Shown here: piece by piece, positions 1 to 7,906 of the stretch
Layout of the letters: every line of letters starts with the position of its first letter
How positions within the stretch are numbered: the first letter of the stretch is position 1
Source of the DNA: Burkholderiales bacterium
Lineage (GTDB): Bacteria > Pseudomonadota > Gammaproteobacteria > Burkholderiales > Burkholderiaceae_D
Direction: 5' to 3'
DNA length: 43,911 nucleotides
NCBI GenBank assembly: GCA_947451925.1
Contig: CANGAW010000020.1
Coordinates: 1-43,911, forward strand
Program-made: the position numbers and the translations under genes
Notes under the pieces: model-generated
What the model was told of the DNA's origin: nothing
Seen by the model: the letters and a program-made list of their open reading frames with translations, nothing else
Databases searched by the model: none

Positions 1-1108
1 CCAGCCGCACCGCATCGCGCGAGTTGAGTTTTTCCTTGATTTGCCCCTGAAATTGCGGGTCCAGCACTTTGGCTGACAGCACGAAGGACCCGCGCGCAAA
101 CACATCTTCAGCCAGCAGCTTGACGCCTTTGGGTAGCAGCGAATGCATTTCCACAAAACTTTTGACGGCGCCAAACAAGCCTTCGCGCAAGCCGGCTTCA
201 TGGGTGCCGCCAGCTGGCGTCGGAATCAGATTCACATAAGACTCGCGCACTACATTGCCATCTTCGGTCCAGGCCACGACCCAGGCGGCACCTTCGCCTT
301 CGGCAAAACCGTCGGCGTCCGCCTGCGCATATTGTTCGCCTTCGAACAGCGGAATCAAAGTCGCCGCGCCGGAGTTTTGCGCCAGTGTTTCGGTCAGATA
401 GCCGCGCAAGCCATGTTCGTACTGCCAGACCTGAGTTTCGCCGCTTTTGGCCTGAATGAAAGTGACTTTCACACCCGGCAGCAGCACGGCCTTGGAGCGC
501 AACAAACGCTGCAATTCGGCCAGTGGAATGGTCGGCGAATCAAAGTAGCGTACGTCCGGCCAGACGGTGACACGAGTACCGGATTTTTTGTCTTCGCGGC
601 TGGCAGGGCGGGACTGCAGCGGCGAGATCACGTCGCCACCGGAGAAGGTCAGTTGATGTACGCCGTTGCCGGCATCGTCCTTACGCCAGACCATGATTTC
701 AAGACGGGATGACAGCGCATTGGTGACCGACACGCCGACCCCGTGCAAACCACCGGAGAACGCATAAGCGCCGCCTGCGCCTTTGTCGAATTTTCCGCCT
801 GCATGCAAGCGTGTAAAAACGATCTCCACCGTTGGCACTTTTTCTTCCGGATGCAAACCGACCGGAATGCCGCGTCCGTCGTCTTCAACACTGACGCTGC
901 CATCGGCTGACAGGGTGACGATAATATTTTTCGCGTAACCGCCCAGTGCTTCATCGGAGGCGTTGTCGATGACTTCCTGAATGATGTGCAACGGGTTTTC
1001 GGTACGCGTGTACATACCGGGTCGCTGTTTGACCGGTTCAAGGCCTTTGAGCACACGGATGGATGCTTCGCTGTACTCAGATTGGGTGTCGGGTTTTTTG
1101 GTTGCCAT
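1..1108 (-). CDS. parE: DNA topoisomerase IV subunit B, N-terminal part (cut by window edge)
   Basis: This is the ATPase subunit of topoisomerase IV, which decatenates daughter chromosomes together with ParC. Only the first 369 residues lie in the window, against about 650 for the family; the rest runs off the left edge. Translation from the ATG at 1108 begins MATKKPDTQSEYSEASIRVL. The GHKL ATPase fold is visible in order: the N-box EVIDNASDEALGG near residue 45, EDDGRGIP (ATP-binding Asp), and the glycine-rich lid ending GGLHGVGVSVTNALS. The short lead-in and the sequence RPGMYTRTENPLHIIQEV resemble ParE more than GyrB. It sits 84 nt downstream of the VWA gene on the same strand. No strong Shine-Dalgarno sequence is seen at its ATG. 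Confidence 0.93.
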   Translation of the reverse strand, partial: MATKKPDTQSEYSEASIRVLKGLEPVKQRPGMYTRTENPLHIIQEVIDNASDEALGGYAKNIIVTLSADGSVSVEDDGRGIPVGLHPEEKVPTVEIVFTRLHAGGKFDKGAGGAYAFSGGLHGVGVSVTNALSSRLEIMVWRKDDAGNGVHQLTFSGGDVISPLQSRPASREDKKSGTRVTVWPDVRYFDSPTIPLAELQRLLRSKAVLLPGVKVTFIQAKSGETQVWQYEHGLRGYLTETLAQNSGAATLIPLFEGEQYAQADADGFAEGEGAAWVVAWTEDGNVVRESYVNLIPTPAGGTHEAGLREGLFGAVKSFVEMHSLLPKGVKLLAEDVFARGSFVLSAKVLDPQFQGQIKEKLNSRDAVRL

Positions 1109-1192
1109 GCGATGAAGGTGAATGCCTTGTTGCTAATCGGGTGCCCGGGTTGGGCAAAATCTTGTGCATTCTAAGGAATGCCTGTTGTGAGG

Positions 1193-2362
1193 TTATTTGC
1201 TCAGCATGCCCATCGCCCGTTCCAGGCCGTCTATGGTGACAGGGAACATACGGTTGCTCATCAATTGCCTGATCACGGCAATCGACTGTCGGTATTGCCA
1301 CAAGCCCTCAGGCTCGGGATTGAGCCAGACGAATTTCTGAAAGCTGCTGGTAAAACGTTGCAGCCAGACTGCGCCCGCTTCTTCATTGTTGTATTCCACC
1401 GAGCCGCCGGGCTGCAAAATTTCATACGGACTCATGGTGGCGTCGCCAATGAAAATGACTTTGGTATCGGGCGGATATTTGCGCAATACGTCCCAGGTAG
1501 CAAAGCGTTCTGCATGGCGGCGGCGGTTATTTTTCCATAGTGTGTCGTAAATACAGTTATGGAAATAAAAGAATTCCATATTTTTGAATTCCGACTTCGC
1601 CGCCGAAAATAATTCTTCGGCGCGGGCGATGTGGTCATCCATGGTGCCGCCGACGTCCATCAGCATCAATACTTTGATTTTGTTTTTGCGCTCGGCCTGC
1701 ATTTTCAAATCCAGCCAGCCCGCATTGTTGGCGGTGGCGCGGATGGTGTCGTCAAGCGCCAGTTCTTCTTGCGCGCCTTCGCGTGCAAAGCGCCGCAGTC
1801 GCCGCAGTGCGACTTTGATATTGCGGGTGCCGAGTTCGCGCTCGCTGTCGTAGTCGCGAAAGGCTCGCGCCTCCCAGACCTTGACCGCGCTGCGCTTGCC
1901 GCCTTCGCCACCGATGCGTATGCCTTCCGGGTTTTCACCCCCATGGCCAAATGGCGAGGTGCCGCCGGTGCCTATCCATTTGTTGCCGCCTTCGTGGCGT
2001 TCTTTCTGTTCCTGCAGTAGTTCTTTTAACCGGTCCATCAGCTTGTCATAGCCGAACTTTTCCAGCTGCGCTTTTTGCTCGGGTGTGAGTTCGCGTTCCA
2101 TGCGTTTCATCAGCCAGTCCAGCGGAATCTCCGGATTTTTTTCGAACAAGGCTTCGATGCCGTGGAAGTACAGGCCAAAGGCTTGGTCGAATTTGTCGTA
2201 ATGCGCTTCATCCTTGACCAGCGTGGTGCGGGCCAGAAAATAGAATTCATCGAGCGAATTGCTGATGACTTGCTTTTGCAAGGCTTCGAGCAAAATCAGG
2301 AACTCCTTGATGGAGACCGGAATTTTTGCGTCTTTCAGCGTGAAGAAAAAATCAATCAGCAT
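1193..2362 (-). CDS. VWA domain-containing protein, CoxE-like (COG3825 type)
   Basis: The product is a 389-residue cytosolic protein with no signal peptide or membrane segment. The N-terminal 120 residues are helical and charged. A glycine-rich linker (about 125-155, GGNKWIGTGGTSPFGHGGEN) follows, then a von Willebrand A domain from about residue 228. The metal-ion site loop reads MDVGGT at 235-240 instead of the usual DxSxS, so a key Ser is replaced by Gly. The gene follows the MoxR-type ATPase gene by 12 nt on the same strand. MoxR/VWA pairs act as chaperone-like machines that activate or load metal into client enzymes; the client here is unknown. No CO dehydrogenase or other obvious partner is nearby, so the link to CoxE is by fold only. 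Confidence 0.85.
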   Translation of the reverse strand: MLIDFFFTLKDAKIPVSIKEFLILLEALQKQVISNSLDEFYFLARTTLVKDEAHYDKFDQAFGLYFHGIEALFEKNPEIPLDWLMKRMERELTPEQKAQLEKFGYDKLMDRLKELLQEQKERHEGGNKWIGTGGTSPFGHGGENPEGIRIGGEGGKRSAVKVWEARAFRDYDSERELGTRNIKVALRRLRRFAREGAQEELALDDTIRATANNAGWLDLKMQAERKNKIKVLMLMDVGGTMDDHIARAEELFSAAKSEFKNMEFFYFHNCIYDTLWKNNRRRHAERFATWDVLRKYPPDTKVIFIGDATMSPYEILQPGGSVEYNNEEAGAVWLQRFTSSFQKFVWLNPEPEGLWQYRQSIAVIRQLMSNRMFPVTIDGLERAMGMLSK

Positions 2363-2374
2363 CGTGCAGGCAGC

Positions 2375-3229
2375 TTAACGGTTGGCGCGGGACATAAAGA
2401 CCAGACGTTCGAACAAATGCACGTCCTGTTCGTTCTTGAGCAGTGCGCCGTGCAGCGGCGGCACGATGCTTTTCTGATCCTTGCTGCGCAAGGCTTCCGG
2501 TGAAATATCTTCGGCCAGTAAAAGTTTGAGCCAGTCGAGCAGCTCGGAAGTGGAGGGCTTTTTCTTCAGGCCAGCCACATCGCGCACTTCATAAAAAGTT
2601 TGCAGCGCTTGCGCCAGCAAGTCTTTTTTCAAATGCGGGAAATGCACATCGACGATTTGCTGCATCGTCTCTTTGTCGGGGAATTTGATGTAGTGAAAAA
2701 AGCAGCGGCGCAAGAAAGCATCCGGTAATTCTTTTTCGTTGTTGGAGGTGATGATGACCAGCGGCCTGTGCACGGCGCGCACCATCTCGCGTGTCTCATA
2801 GACATAGAATTCCATGCGGTCTAGTTCACGCAGCAAATCATTCGGGAATTCAATATCGGCTTTATCGATTTCATCAATCAACAACACAACAGGTTGCTCG
2901 GCGGTGAAAGCCTGCCACAGCACGCCACGCACGATGTAGTTGTGAATATCCTTGACCCGTTCGTCACCTAATTGCGAATCGCGCAAACGCGACACCGCAT
3001 CGTATTCATACAATCCCTGCTGGGCCTTGGTAGTGGATTTGATATGCCATTGCATCAGCGGCATCTTCAGCGCCGCAGCGACTTCTTCTGCCAGCATGGT
3101 TTTGCCTGTGCCTGGCTCACCCTTGATCAGCAAGGGGCGCTGCAGGGTCAGTGCTGCATTGACTGCCAGTTTCAGATCGTGGGTGGCAACGTAGAGATCG
3201 GAGCCTTCGAAGCGGGGAGTGGATTGCAT
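2375..3229 (-). CDS. MoxR family AAA+ ATPase
   Basis: This 284-residue AAA+ ATPase has Walker A GEPGTGKT at residues 37-44, Walker B VVLLIDEIDKAD with the catalytic pair D119-E120, and a sensor-1 segment TSNNEKELPDAFLRRC. The segment FLRRCFFHYIKFPD is typical of MoxR proteins. It is the first gene of a two-gene unit with the VWA protein just downstream (12 nt gap) and probably forms the ATPase ring that works with it. The family assists maturation of enzyme complexes, but no substrate can be named from this context. Start is the ATG at 3229. Confidence 0.9.
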   Translation of the reverse strand: MQSTPRFEGSDLYVATHDLKLAVNAALTLQRPLLIKGEPGTGKTMLAEEVAAALKMPLMQWHIKSTTKAQQGLYEYDAVSRLRDSQLGDERVKDIHNYIVRGVLWQAFTAEQPVVLLIDEIDKADIEFPNDLLRELDRMEFYVYETREMVRAVHRPLVIITSNNEKELPDAFLRRCFFHYIKFPDKETMQQIVDVHFPHLKKDLLAQALQTFYEVRDVAGLKKKPSTSELLDWLKLLLAEDISPEALRSKDQKSIVPPLHGALLKNEQDVHLFERLVFMSRANR

Positions 3230-3384
3230 GGCCTTGTCTGCTCTTGTATGTTCAGGGAATAATGCGCTTTAGTATAAACGAGCAGGCTTTATCCTTTTCG
3301 TTCCGAGATTTTGTCGCCGAAATAGACTCAGGATTGTTAATCGGTTAAACTTGGGCACTTTTTTGCGGAGCCGGGCAACCAATT

Positions 3385-3404
3385 CAAGTATTAGTTAATA
3401 CTTG
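3385..3404. promoter_or_regulatory. perfect 9-bp inverted repeat upstream of the cytochrome pair
   Basis: CAAGTATTA-GT-TAATACTTG is a perfect palindrome with a 2-nt centre. It ends 54 nt before the cytochrome ATG at 3459. Its symmetry and position suggest an operator or a 5'-leader hairpin. It does not match the FNR consensus (TTGAT-N4-ATCAA), and I cannot assign a regulator. Confidence 0.45.
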
Positions 3405-3458
3405 CGCAACATGGAAACTCGCCGCCGAGACAGTTTCGATTCAACTACCCCAGCTATC

Positions 3459-3779
3459 ATGAAAAAACTCTTTGCACTCCTCGCGCTGGCAGGTGTTGCC
3501 CAGATTTCCGCAGCAGCGGACATCAAGGCTGACGCTGTAGCCGCTGAAAACAAGGTCGCCATGTGTGTCGGCTGCCACGGTATCCCAGGTTACAAGGGGA
3601 CATTCCCCGAGGTATATCGCGTACCAATGATTGGTGGCCAGTCAGAAAAATATCTTGTGTCGGCCCTGACAGCCTACAAAAAAGGCGATCGTAATCATCC
3701 GACCATGCGCGGCATTGCTGCCGGCTTGTCCGATCAGGACATCGCCGATATCGCTGCTTATTACGCGCAAAAGAAATAA
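3459..3779 (+). CDS. class I cytochrome c, single haem (first of tandem pair)
   Basis: This is a periplasmic electron carrier of 106 residues. A signal peptide (MKKLFALLALAGVAQISAAA) is followed by one haem-binding CVGCH at residues 36-40 and a likely axial Met in HPTMRG. The C-terminal helix DIADIAAYYA is typical of cytochrome c4/c553-like proteins. I chose the ATG at 3459 because it gives a clean signal peptide; an in-frame upstream start at 3402 would add 19 charged residues before it. The second cytochrome follows after 11 nt, so the two are co-transcribed. Together they resemble the two halves of a dihaem cytochrome c4, made as separate proteins. The likely role is electron delivery to a terminal oxidase. 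Confidence 0.88.
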   Translation: MKKLFALLALAGVAQISAAADIKADAVAAENKVAMCVGCHGIPGYKGTFPEVYRVPMIGGQSEKYLVSALTAYKKGDRNHPTMRGIAAGLSDQDIADIAAYYAQKK

Positions 3780-3790
3780 ACGGAGCTAAC

Positions 3791-4141
3791 ATGAAAAAAA
3801 TGATTGCATTGCTGGTGACCCTGGTCGCTGGTTTGGTCGCCGTGAATGCCCAGGCAGGTAATGTCGAAGCCGGCAAGGCCGCAACACAGAAGTACAACTG
3901 TGCTTCTTGCCACGGTGCTGATTTCAACAGCCCGATTGACCCAAGTTATCCAAAACTGGCTGGTCAGCCTGCTGATTATCTGGAACACGCACTGGTTGCT
4001 TATCAGCGCGGTGCATCAGGCTCCAACGGTCGCGGCAACGCGATCATGGGCGGCATGGCCAAGCCATTGTCCCGCTCCGAGATCAGCGATATCGCTGCAT
4101 ATCTGGGCAGCCTGCAGGGTTCACTGGTGGTACGCAAGTAA
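3791..4141 (+). CDS. class I cytochrome c, single haem (second of tandem pair)
   Basis: The product is a 116-residue secreted cytochrome. The signal peptide ends near AVNAQA, the haem motif CASCH is at residues 37-41, and a candidate Met ligand lies in AIMGGMAKPLS. The C-terminal helix ISDIAAYLGSL matches that of the preceding cytochrome. A GGAG Shine-Dalgarno lies 7 nt before the ATG. A strong bidirectional terminator follows at 4171-4197. This is probably the partner of the upstream cytochrome in the respiratory chain. Confidence 0.9.
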   Translation: MKKMIALLVTLVAGLVAVNAQAGNVEAGKAATQKYNCASCHGADFNSPIDPSYPKLAGQPADYLEHALVAYQRGASGSNGRGNAIMGGMAKPLSRSEISDIAAYLGSLQGSLVVRK

Positions 4142-4170
4142 GTCTTTGATACAGCGCTGCTGTTTCATCA

Positions 4171-4197
4171 AAAACCACGGCATGCCGTGGTTTTTTT
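4171..4197. terminator. bidirectional intrinsic terminator
   Basis: A 10-bp stem AAAACCACGG / CCGTGGTTTT with loop CATG is followed by a T-run on the plus strand and by TTTTTGATG on the minus strand. It lies between the convergent cytochrome genes (plus) and the DUF1841 gene (minus) and can end both transcripts. Confidence 0.9.
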
Positions 4198-4198
4198 A

Positions 4199-4621
4199 TT
4201 AAACGCGCATTTTCACGCATTCCACATAAGCCTCACCATCCGGCGGCGTGCCATTGCGCTGTGCAGTCCACAGCATCTGCCCCAGACATTCCATTATTTC
4301 ATGATGCGCTTCATGTTCTGAATCGCGTCGTCTTGCCAGAGCCAGAAATGCTTCGCGTATGCCGCGCGGCTGGTCGATGGAAATTTGCTCTGCAATCGAC
4401 AGATGCATGGACAGATGCAGAAAGGGATTGGATTGTCCTTGCTCGATGGGGTAATCCGACTTGCTGGCATCCGGGTTGGCAAAATCGTTTTCATATTCCG
4501 GATGCTGCAGCAGCCAGTCGCGGGCGATGGCTTCAAGCGGTGTCAGAATTTCGCTGGCGTGGGCTTTGCGCCAGGTGTCGCAAAAAAAATGACGGACTTC
4601 TTCTTTGGTTGGCGCAAACAT
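4199..4621 (-). CDS. DUF1841 family protein
   Basis: This 140-residue soluble protein of unknown function is recognisable as DUF1841 from HLSMHLSIAEQISIDQPRGI and the HEAHHEIMECLGQMLW segment near the C-terminus. The frame stays open further upstream to 4708 but would overlap the GDT1-family gene; the ATG at 4621 gives the family's usual N-terminus (MFAPTKEEVRHFF) and has an AAGAAAG Shine-Dalgarno. It is the last gene of the rnfB-nth-exporter-DUF1841 run, 14 nt after its neighbour. The His-rich helices could bind a metal, but that is speculation. Confidence 0.85.
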   Translation of the reverse strand: MFAPTKEEVRHFFCDTWRKAHASEILTPLEAIARDWLLQHPEYENDFANPDASKSDYPIEQGQSNPFLHLSMHLSIAEQISIDQPRGIREAFLALARRRDSEHEAHHEIMECLGQMLWTAQRNGTPPDGEAYVECVKMRV

Positions 4622-4635
4622 GATGGCAGTCTTTC

Positions 4636-5208
4636 TTAATCTAAGCCCATGATCAGTACCCAGACGCCGAGCGCGGCAAACAGACTGGCGGCAGCGATGC
4701 GTATCCATTTGAGCGGAATGAATTGTGCTGTGGTTTTGCCGAGCAAAACCGCTGGTGCAATGGCCAGCATTTCGCCCAGGGTAGAACCTATCATCACCAG
4801 ATTGAAGCTTTGGTATTTTGCTGCCATGACCAGCGTCGCCAACTGGGATTTATCGCCCAGCTCGGCGAGTAAAAAGGTGACGAAGGCAATCAACACCAAG
4901 TTGCTGGAAGATTTCAGCGGGACGTCATCGTCATCATCGTCGTCTTTTTCCGGGATCAGGGTCCAGATTGCGACCGCAAAAAAGAGCGCCACCAGTAACC
5001 AGCGCAAAATTTCTGCAGGGATGAGCGCAGACAGACTGCTGCCAAGAAAAGCCGTAATCCCCATCGATAACAGAGTAGCCAGAAATATGCCGCCCAAAAT
5101 AGGCAGTGGCCGGTGATAGCGTACCGCCAGCAGTAAAGCGAGTACCTGGGTTTTGTCGCCCATTTCGCCTAAGGCGACGACGGCGGCGGTGTTTAATAAT
5201 GCTTCCAT
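4636..5208 (-). CDS. GDT1/TMEM165 (UPF0016) family cation exporter
   Basis: The product is a 190-residue inner-membrane protein with about six transmembrane helices in two homologous halves. Each half carries the family signature: EMGDKTQ at 15-21 and ELGDKSQ at 116-122, whose acidic residues bind the transported cation. Bacterial members (MneA/MntX-like) export Mn2+, and eukaryotic ones exchange Ca2+/Mn2+ for protons; manganese efflux is therefore the best guess. The loop between the halves holds seven consecutive Asp (89-95) encoded by GAT/GAC repeats. It lies 18 nt after nth in the same operon. No yybP-ykoY riboswitch space exists directly upstream. Confidence 0.88.
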   Translation of the reverse strand: MEALLNTAAVVALGEMGDKTQVLALLLAVRYHRPLPILGGIFLATLLSMGITAFLGSSLSALIPAEILRWLLVALFFAVAIWTLIPEKDDDDDDDVPLKSSSNLVLIAFVTFLLAELGDKSQLATLVMAAKYQSFNLVMIGSTLGEMLAIAPAVLLGKTTAQFIPLKWIRIAAASLFAALGVWVLIMGLD

Positions 5209-5226
5209 TAATATTCCGGTTCAGAT

Positions 5227-5877
5227 TCAGACGGCCAGTTCTGGGGTGGGTGATTTGGCTTTGTATTCGCAGAGGTCGGCAATCATGCAGTTCCAGCACT
5301 GGGGTTTGCGCGCAATGCAGGTATAACGTCCATGTAAAATCAGCCAGTGGTGCGCATCCATCACATAGTCGGGCGGCATGAGTTTCATCAGCTTGCGTTC
5401 GACTTCTTCTACCGTTTTTCCCGGTGCAATACCAGTGCGATTGGCCACGCGAAAAATATGCGTATCGACCGCAATAGCGGCTTCACCAAAGGCCGTGTTC
5501 AACACCACGTTGGCGGTTTTGCGGCCGACGCCGGGCAGTGCTTCAAGGGCTTCGCGCTGACGTGGTACCCGACCTTCATGCTGGCTGAGTAAAATGCGGC
5601 AGGTTTCGATGACGTTTTTTGCTTTGGTCCGATACAGGCCTATGGTTTGAATATAGGGGATCAGGCCATCAACGCCGAGCGCCGCAATCTGCGCCGGTGT
5701 GGAGGCTACCGGATACAGTTTGCGGGTGGCCTTGTTGACGGAGACATCGGTTGCCTGCGCCGACAGGATCACGGCAATCAATAATTCAAACGGTGTGGTG
5801 TATTCGAGTTCCGTAGTCGGATGCGGATTAGCGGCCTTTAAGCGGGCGAAGATTTCCCTGCGTTTTTCAAGATTCAT
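5227..5877 (-). CDS. nth: endonuclease III (DNA glycosylase/AP lyase)
   Basis: This enzyme removes oxidised pyrimidines in base-excision repair. The 216 residues are close to the E. coli length and align with its numbering: helix-hairpin-helix [12 protein letters not shown] with catalytic Lys120, Asp138 in [11 protein letters not shown], and the [4Fe-4S] ligands Cys187, Cys194, Cys197 and Cys203 (C-X6-C-X2-C-X5-C). Its ATG overlaps the rnfB stop by 4 nt, so it is translationally coupled to it. The rnfB-nth pairing is common in beta- and gammaproteobacteria and may reflect iron-sulfur or redox needs of Nth, though that is inference. Confidence 0.97.
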   Translation of the reverse strand: MNLEKRREIFARLKAANPHPTTELEYTTPFELLIAVILSAQATDVSVNKATRKLYPVASTPAQIAALGVDGLIPYIQTIGLYRTKAKNVIETCRILLSQHEGRVPRQREALEALPGVGRKTANVVLNTAFGEAAIAVDTHIFRVANRTGIAPGKTVEEVERKLMKLMPPDYVMDAHHWLILHGRYTCIARKPQCWNCMIADLCEYKAKSPTPELAV

Positions 5878-6566
5878 GATGTGCTGTCTTTGGCTGCGGC
5901 TTTCTGTAAGCGTGCGCGTTCCATCGCTGCTTCAATGATGGCGCGCTTGCGCTCTTTTTCTGCTTGTTGTTCGGGGCTGGTCGCCTGTTCCGCATTGACT
6001 TCTTTGAGCTTGGCCGACGCTTTGGCAGCCAGTCGGGCATCGTTTTCAGCTTTCTCGCGTTGCAGTCGCAGGCTGCGCTTGTCATGGCGGGCGCGTGCTG
6101 CATCGGCCTGTTGCGCAGACCAGGCATCCCAGCCGGTTTTGCCCGGTGTGATTGGAATCATTGCAATGCAATCAACCGGGCAGGGCGCCACGCACAAGTC
6201 GCAGCCGGTGCACAAATCAGGCACGATGGTATGCATTTGTTTGGCCGCACCAACGATGGCGTCAACGGGGCAGGCTTGTATGCACAGCGTGCAGCCTATG
6301 CACAGTTTTTCATCAATGAAGGCGACCGGCCTTTCACGTTCCAACCCATTAAGCGGGTTGATTGGTATGACGGGTTTGCCCAACAGATTGGCCAGACGTG
6401 CCACCCCTTCGGCACCGCCCGGCGGGCATTGATTGTAGTTGGCTTCGCCATTGGCAATGGCCTCGGCATAGGGCCGGCATGCCGGATAGCCGCACTTGGT
6501 GCACTGGGTTTGCGGCAGCAGGTCTTCGATGCGGTCTGCCAGACAGGAGGGCGATTGGATGGACAT
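5874..6566 (-). CDS. rnfB: RnfB/RsxB-like iron-sulfur electron-transfer protein
   Basis: A 230-residue protein. The N-terminal Fe-S domain has C22, C25, C30 and C47 (CTKCGYPAC...C). Two ferredoxin-type [4Fe-4S] motifs follow, [12 protein letters not shown] and [12 protein letters not shown], and then a charged coiled-coil-like tail from about residue 150 rich in Arg, Lys, Glu and Ala. It lacks the N-terminal membrane helix of canonical RnfB, and no rnfA, C, D, G or E genes are nearby. It is therefore probably a soluble electron carrier rather than a part of a local Rnf complex. It heads the rnfB-nth-exporter-DUF1841 operon. A promoter at 6575-6603 would start transcription at or next to the ATG, and no Shine-Dalgarno is visible, so the mRNA may be leaderless. 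Confidence 0.9.
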   Translation of the reverse strand: MSIQSPSCLADRIEDLLPQTQCTKCGYPACRPYAEAIANGEANYNQCPPGGAEGVARLANLLGKPVIPINPLNGLERERPVAFIDEKLCIGCTLCIQACPVDAIVGAAKQMHTIVPDLCTGCDLCVAPCPVDCIAMIPITPGKTGWDAWSAQQADAARARHDKRSLRLQREKAENDARLAAKASAKLKEVNAEQATSPEQQAEKERKRAIIEAAMERARLQKAAAKDSTS

Positions 6567-6574
6567 AGGCCGAC

Positions 6575-6603
6575 ATTATCGGCCACATTCTGTCACCTCA
6601 CAA
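6575..6603 (-). promoter_or_regulatory. candidate sigma-70 promoter of rnfB
   Basis: On the minus strand, TTGTGA (-35) and GATAAT (-10) are separated by 17 bp. The -10 lies 8 nt before the ATG, predicting a start at the initiation codon. A 6-bp inverted repeat, GGCCGA-N5-TCGGCC (6568-6584), overlaps the -10 region and could be an operator. Confidence 0.5.
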
Positions 6604-6623
6604 AATCCTGGCAAGAATAAAAA

Positions 6624-6649
6624 AAGCCGCCCTGTTCAAGGGGCGGCTT
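6624..6649 (-). terminator. intrinsic terminator of phaZ
   Basis: A 9-bp stem (AAGCCGCCC / GGGCGGCTT) has an 8-nt loop and is followed by a T-run on the minus strand. It lies just beyond the phaZ stop codon at 6671 and upstream of the rnfB promoter, so it insulates the two units. Confidence 0.88.
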
Positions 6650-6670
6650 GTTTCATCAGCAAGGACTGGC

Positions 6671-7906
6671 TTAGCCGTGGGCCTTGATGAATTCCGTAAT
6701 GCGCGGGGCAATCGTTTCGCGCCAGCGACGACCAGAGAAAATACCGTAATGGCCGCACTTGGGAGCGGTGAAATGCTGCTTCATGTCTTTTGGAATTTGC
6801 GCACACAAGTCATGTGCCGCCTGGGTCTGGCCTGAACCGGAAATATCATCGAGTTCGCCTTCGACAGTAAACAGGGCGACGTTCTTGATATCTTGCGGAC
6901 GCACCAGTTTGCCTTCGACTTCCCAGGTACCGGCAGGCAGGCTGAAGTCCTGGAATACGGTTTTGATCGTCTCCAGATAATATTCGGCCGGCATGTCGAG
7001 CACTGCGTTGTACTCGTCATAAAATTTGCGGTGCTCGGCAGCGGATTCGTTGTCGCCAGCGCGCAGCTGCAGGTAAAACTCCCAATGGCTCTCAGCGTGA
7101 CGACGTGGATTCATCGCGACGAAACCGGCGTGCTGCAAAAAGCCCGGATAAACCGAACGGCCATAGCCGGGGTAATTGGGTGGCACGTTGTAAATCACGG
7201 TGTTCTCGAACCATGAAAATGGCTTCTTGGTAGCCAGATCATTGACTTGCGTTGGTGATTTGCGCGGATCAATCGGGCCACCCATCATCACCATGGTTTT
7301 TGGCATGTTCGGTTCATTGGCGCTGGCCATCAGCGAAATCGCTGCCAGTACGGGCACCGTTGGCTGACAGACCGAAATCACGTTGAGCTTGGGTCCCAGT
7401 GTGCGAATGAATTCCTGCACATAGTAAATGTAGTCATGCAGATGAAACGGGCCATGATCCATCGACACCATGCGGGCATCAGTCCAGTCGGTTATGTAGA
7501 CATCATGATCGGTCAGCAGGCAGCGCACGGTATCGCGCAACAAGGTCGAGTGATGGCCGGACAAGGGCGCAACCAGCAGTACTTTAGGGTGATTGAGTTC
7601 AGACAGAGCCGACGCGCTCATGTCCTTTTTGAAATGCAGCAGTCTACAGAAAGGTTTTTCTACGGTGACTTCTTCGATAATGGCTACCTGCTTACCAGCG
7701 ACTTCAATCGAATTGATGTCGAATGGCGGTTTGACATAGCTTTTACCGAGCCGGAACATCAACTCATAGCCGGCGGCAATGCGCTGCGCAAAGGGCGCAT
7801 GCGCTAAGGGTGAAACCGGATTGGTAAGCAGTTTGGAAGATGCTTGTGCCCACTGAATCAGTGGGTTGAGCATCGTGCGGTTCATTTCGTGTAATTGGTA
7901 GAGCAT
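6671..7906 (-). CDS. phaZ: intracellular poly(3-hydroxybutyrate) depolymerase
   Basis: This enzyme mobilises stored PHB granules in the cytoplasm. The 411 residues begin MLYQLHEMNR, as in Cupriavidus-type PhaZ. It is an alpha/beta hydrolase whose nucleophile is a cysteine in SVCQPTVP (Cys180) instead of a serine lipase box; the other triad members fit Asp353 (GELDDISG) and His386 (CGHYGIFSG). There is no signal peptide, as expected for the intracellular class. The Shine-Dalgarno is GAGAGG. A palindrome about 50-65 bp upstream matches one at the phasin promoter, suggesting control by the PHB-sensing repressor PhaR. The gene is monocistronic, with its own terminator. Confidence 0.95.
   Translation of the reverse strand: MLYQLHEMNRTMLNPLIQWAQASSKLLTNPVSPLAHAPFAQRIAAGYELMFRLGKSYVKPPFDINSIEVAGKQVAIIEEVTVEKPFCRLLHFKKDMSASALSELNHPKVLLVAPLSGHHSTLLRDTVRCLLTDHDVYITDWTDARMVSMDHGPFHLHDYIYYVQEFIRTLGPKLNVISVCQPTVPVLAAISLMASANEPNMPKTMVMMGGPIDPRKSPTQVNDLATKKPFSWFENTVIYNVPPNYPGYGRSVYPGFLQHAGFVAMNPRRHAESHWEFYLQLRAGDNESAAEHRKFYDEYNAVLDMPAEYYLETIKTVFQDFSLPAGTWEVEGKLVRPQDIKNVALFTVEGELDDISGSGQTQAAHDLCAQIPKDMKQHFTAPKCGHYGIFSGRRWRETIAPRITEFIKAHG

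Noticed and set aside
143..712. 189-codon plus-strand frame at the left end
   Set aside because: Antisense to parE, whose conserved ATPase motifs lie on the minus strand.
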